Assembly: GCF_000442645.1 (NCBI RefSeq)
Contig: NC_021915.1
Location: 2,666,001-2,730,000, forward strand
Length of the DNA stretch: 64,000 bases
Source: Corynebacterium maris DSM 45190
GTDB taxonomy: Bacteria; Actinomycetota; Actinomycetes; Mycobacteriales; Mycobacteriaceae
Reading direction: 5' to 3'
Shown here: one piece after another, positions 62,805 to 64,000 of the stretch
Layout of the letters: each line of letters starts with the position of its first letter
Position numbering within the stretch: position 1 is the first letter of the stretch
Made by a program: the position numbers and the translations under genes
The notes under the pieces: generated by a model
Told to the model about the DNA's origin: nothing
Databases searched by the model: none
What the model saw: the letters and a program-made list of their open reading frames with translations, nothing else

Positions 62805-63500
62805 TTATGCGGCCGGCGCCAACATTCGGGTGGCGCCGTCCATGACTTCCGTGGCCGAGTCGAAGGCGGGCAGCAAGGAGCGGTTGTGGGTGACCACGAC
62901 CCCGGCCACGCCCGTCTCGTCGACGATCTCGCGCAGCAGCGCGATGATGGCGCGGGAATTCGCGGCGTCCAGCGCGGAGGTCGGCTCGTCGGCCAGCAGC
63001 ACCTTCGGCGAGCCCATCAACGCCCGGGCGACGCCCACGCGTTGGCGCTGGCCGCCGGAGAGCTGGCTGACCTTGCGCGGGCCGTAACCGCCGAGCCCGA
63101 CGCGCTCGAGCAGGTCGTCGGCGCGGCGGGCGCGTTCCCGCAGCGCCTTTCCGCGCAGGCCGCGGATGTGGTCGGTGATCAGCAGCTGGTCGCGCACCGA
63201 CAACGCTCCCACCAGGTTGGGCTGTTGGAAGATGATGCCGACGTCGTCGCGGCGTACGGCGGTGCACTCGGGGTCGGCGGCGCCGTCGATGCGCGTGCCG
63301 TCGATCTCCACGAGTCCGCTGTCGGGGGCGGTCAGGCCGCCGGCGACGGCGAGCAGGGTGGATTTCCCGGAACCGGATTCTCCGACGATGGCGTGTAGTT
63401 CACCGGCGTCGACGGCCAGGTTGGCCCCGTCGAGGGCGGTGACGGTGCCCTCGCCGTCGGGGTAGCTGACGTAGACGTCGGAAATGTGCAGGACAGTCAT
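62805..63500 (-). CDS. ABC transporter ATP-binding protein, MacB/LolD type
   Basis: A 231-residue ATPase with Walker A GESGSGKST (about 40-48), Q-loop IIFQQPNLV, signature QLSGGQRQRVGVARAL, Walker B VLLADEPTSALD and the switch His in VVVTHN. It is the compact type that pairs with FtsX-like permeases for lipoprotein or drug and peptide export. The permease gene starts upstream on the same strand and ends 34 bp before this gene. Confidence 0.9.
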   Translation of the reverse strand: MTVLHISDVYVSYPDGEGTVTALDGANLAVDAGELHAIVGESGSGKSTLLAVAGGLTAPDSGLVEIDGTRIDGAADPECTAVRRDDVGIIFQQPNLVGALSVRDQLLITDHIRGLRGKALRERARRADDLLERVGLGGYGPRKVSQLSGGQRQRVGVARALMGSPKVLLADEPTSALDAANSRAIIALLREIVDETGVAGVVVTHNRSLLPAFDSATEVMDGATRMLAPAA

Positions 63501-63533
63501 GACAAGTTCTCCTTCGGGGAGTCTGCGAATCGG

Positions 63534-64000
63534 TTAGGCGGCGTTGAGGGCGGCGAGCGGGTCGATACGGGTGACGCGCCGGGTGGCGACGAGTGCGCCG
63601 ATCAGGCCGAGGACGACGATGCCCAGGGCCGGGGCCAGGGTGGTGGAGAGATCGAGCTGGAAGGGCACGGCGGCGCCGGCGATCTGGCCCAGGCCGGCGC
63701 CGAGCACGGCGCCTGCGCCCGCACCGACGATGAGGATGGCGGCGGCCTGGCCCAGCGAGTCACGCAGCAGGTAGCGCGGGGAAGCGCCGAGGGCGCGCAG
63801 GACAGACAGGTCGCGCGTGCGCTGGATCGTCCACACCGTCAGGAAGGACACGGTGACCAGGGCGCTGATGGCGTAGAGGAAGACCTGCATGAGCAGCAGG
63901 GAGCTGTTCTCCGACTGGTAGGCGGGCAGGGCGTTGAACGCGCCGGTCATGGTCAGCGCGTCGGTACCGTTGGCGGCGGAGGCCTGCTCCCACTCCTCGC
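63534..64000 (-). CDS. FtsX-like ABC permease, 5' part beyond the window
   Basis: The C-terminal 154 residues of a membrane protein; the frame is open to the window edge. Three membrane segments are visible. The FtsX domain has VWTIQRTRDLSVLRALGASPRYLLRDSLGQ, the diagnostic cytoplasmic loop, and it ends in RVTRIDPLAALNAA, typical of MacB/FtsX permeases. It most likely works with the ATPase encoded next. Its substrate is unknown. Confidence 0.88.
   Translation of the reverse strand, partial: EEWEQASAANGTDALTMTGAFNALPAYQSENSSLLLMQVFLYAISALVTVSFLTVWTIQRTRDLSVLRALGASPRYLLRDSLGQAAAILIVGAGAGAVLGAGLGQIAGAAVPFQLDLSTTLAPALGIVVLGLIGALVATRRVTRIDPLAALNAA

Overview
The window looks like a high-GC Gram-positive chromosome, most likely Corynebacterium or a close relative. 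The evidence is the gene repertoire and order (rpsF-ssb-rplI-dnaB, then a GT87-type mannosyltransferase-like gene, a class A penicillin-binding protein, a DUF5318 protein, a MalR-like MarR regulator and a universal stress protein), TANNNT-type -10 boxes, many apparently leaderless genes, and one complete rRNA operon. No insertion sequence, prophage, CRISPR array or tRNA gene was seen. Species assignment is inference.

Layout. 1-4.9 kb: a cut-off gene, a second-type YidC insertase, a TetR regulator, a GlsB/YeaQ stress membrane protein, a tandem universal stress protein, a 48-residue protein and a pseudouridine synthase. 4.8-12.15 kb: an eight-gene minus-strand Mrp/Mbh-type cation/proton antiporter operon with three NuoL/M/N-like subunits and an MbhD-MbhE-MrpB fusion. 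12.27-18.27 kb: the rRNA operon (16S-23S-5S, minus strand) with terminator and leader. 18.3-20.8 kb: a YtrA-type GntR regulator with an ABC ATPase and membrane partner. 20.9-23.8 kb: NYN-domain protein, PspA, thioredoxin. 24-26.9 kb: copper locus (an HMA-like protein without CxxC, CopZ, CopA) with two CsoR-like operators. 27-28.6 kb: MFS transporter and a small protein.

28.8-32.7 kb: dnaB, a 680-bp gap holding about seven DnaA-box-like sites, rplI, ssb, rpsF. 32.7-34.8 kb: LysR regulator divergent from a YeiH-type transporter. 34.8-41.1 kb: envelope genes and stress regulators. 41.1-46.7 kb: membrane protein, TrhO, DUF1846 protein, Nei-type glycosylase and bifunctional NAD(P)HX repair enzyme. 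46.8-61.6 kb: a complete phenylacetate catabolic locus: MHS transporter, paaK and paaR on the minus strand; paaI, paaABCDE, paaG, paaJ, paaF, paaH and paaZ on the plus strand, with a second hotdog thioesterase between paaH and paaZ. 61.8-64 kb: an AlkZ-like winged-helix protein and an ABC ATPase with a truncated FtsX-like permease.

The phenylacetate genes form a coherent route: uptake (MHS carrier, inferred), activation (PaaK), ring epoxidation (PaaABCDE), isomerisation (PaaG), ring opening and aldehyde oxidation (PaaZ), beta-oxidation-like steps (PaaF, PaaH, PaaJ) and thioester rescue (PaaI). Four copies of a related palindrome, ACC(G/T)NNCGRTCGGT, lie before paaK, between paaR and paaI, before paaA and before paaZ, and are probably PaaR operators.
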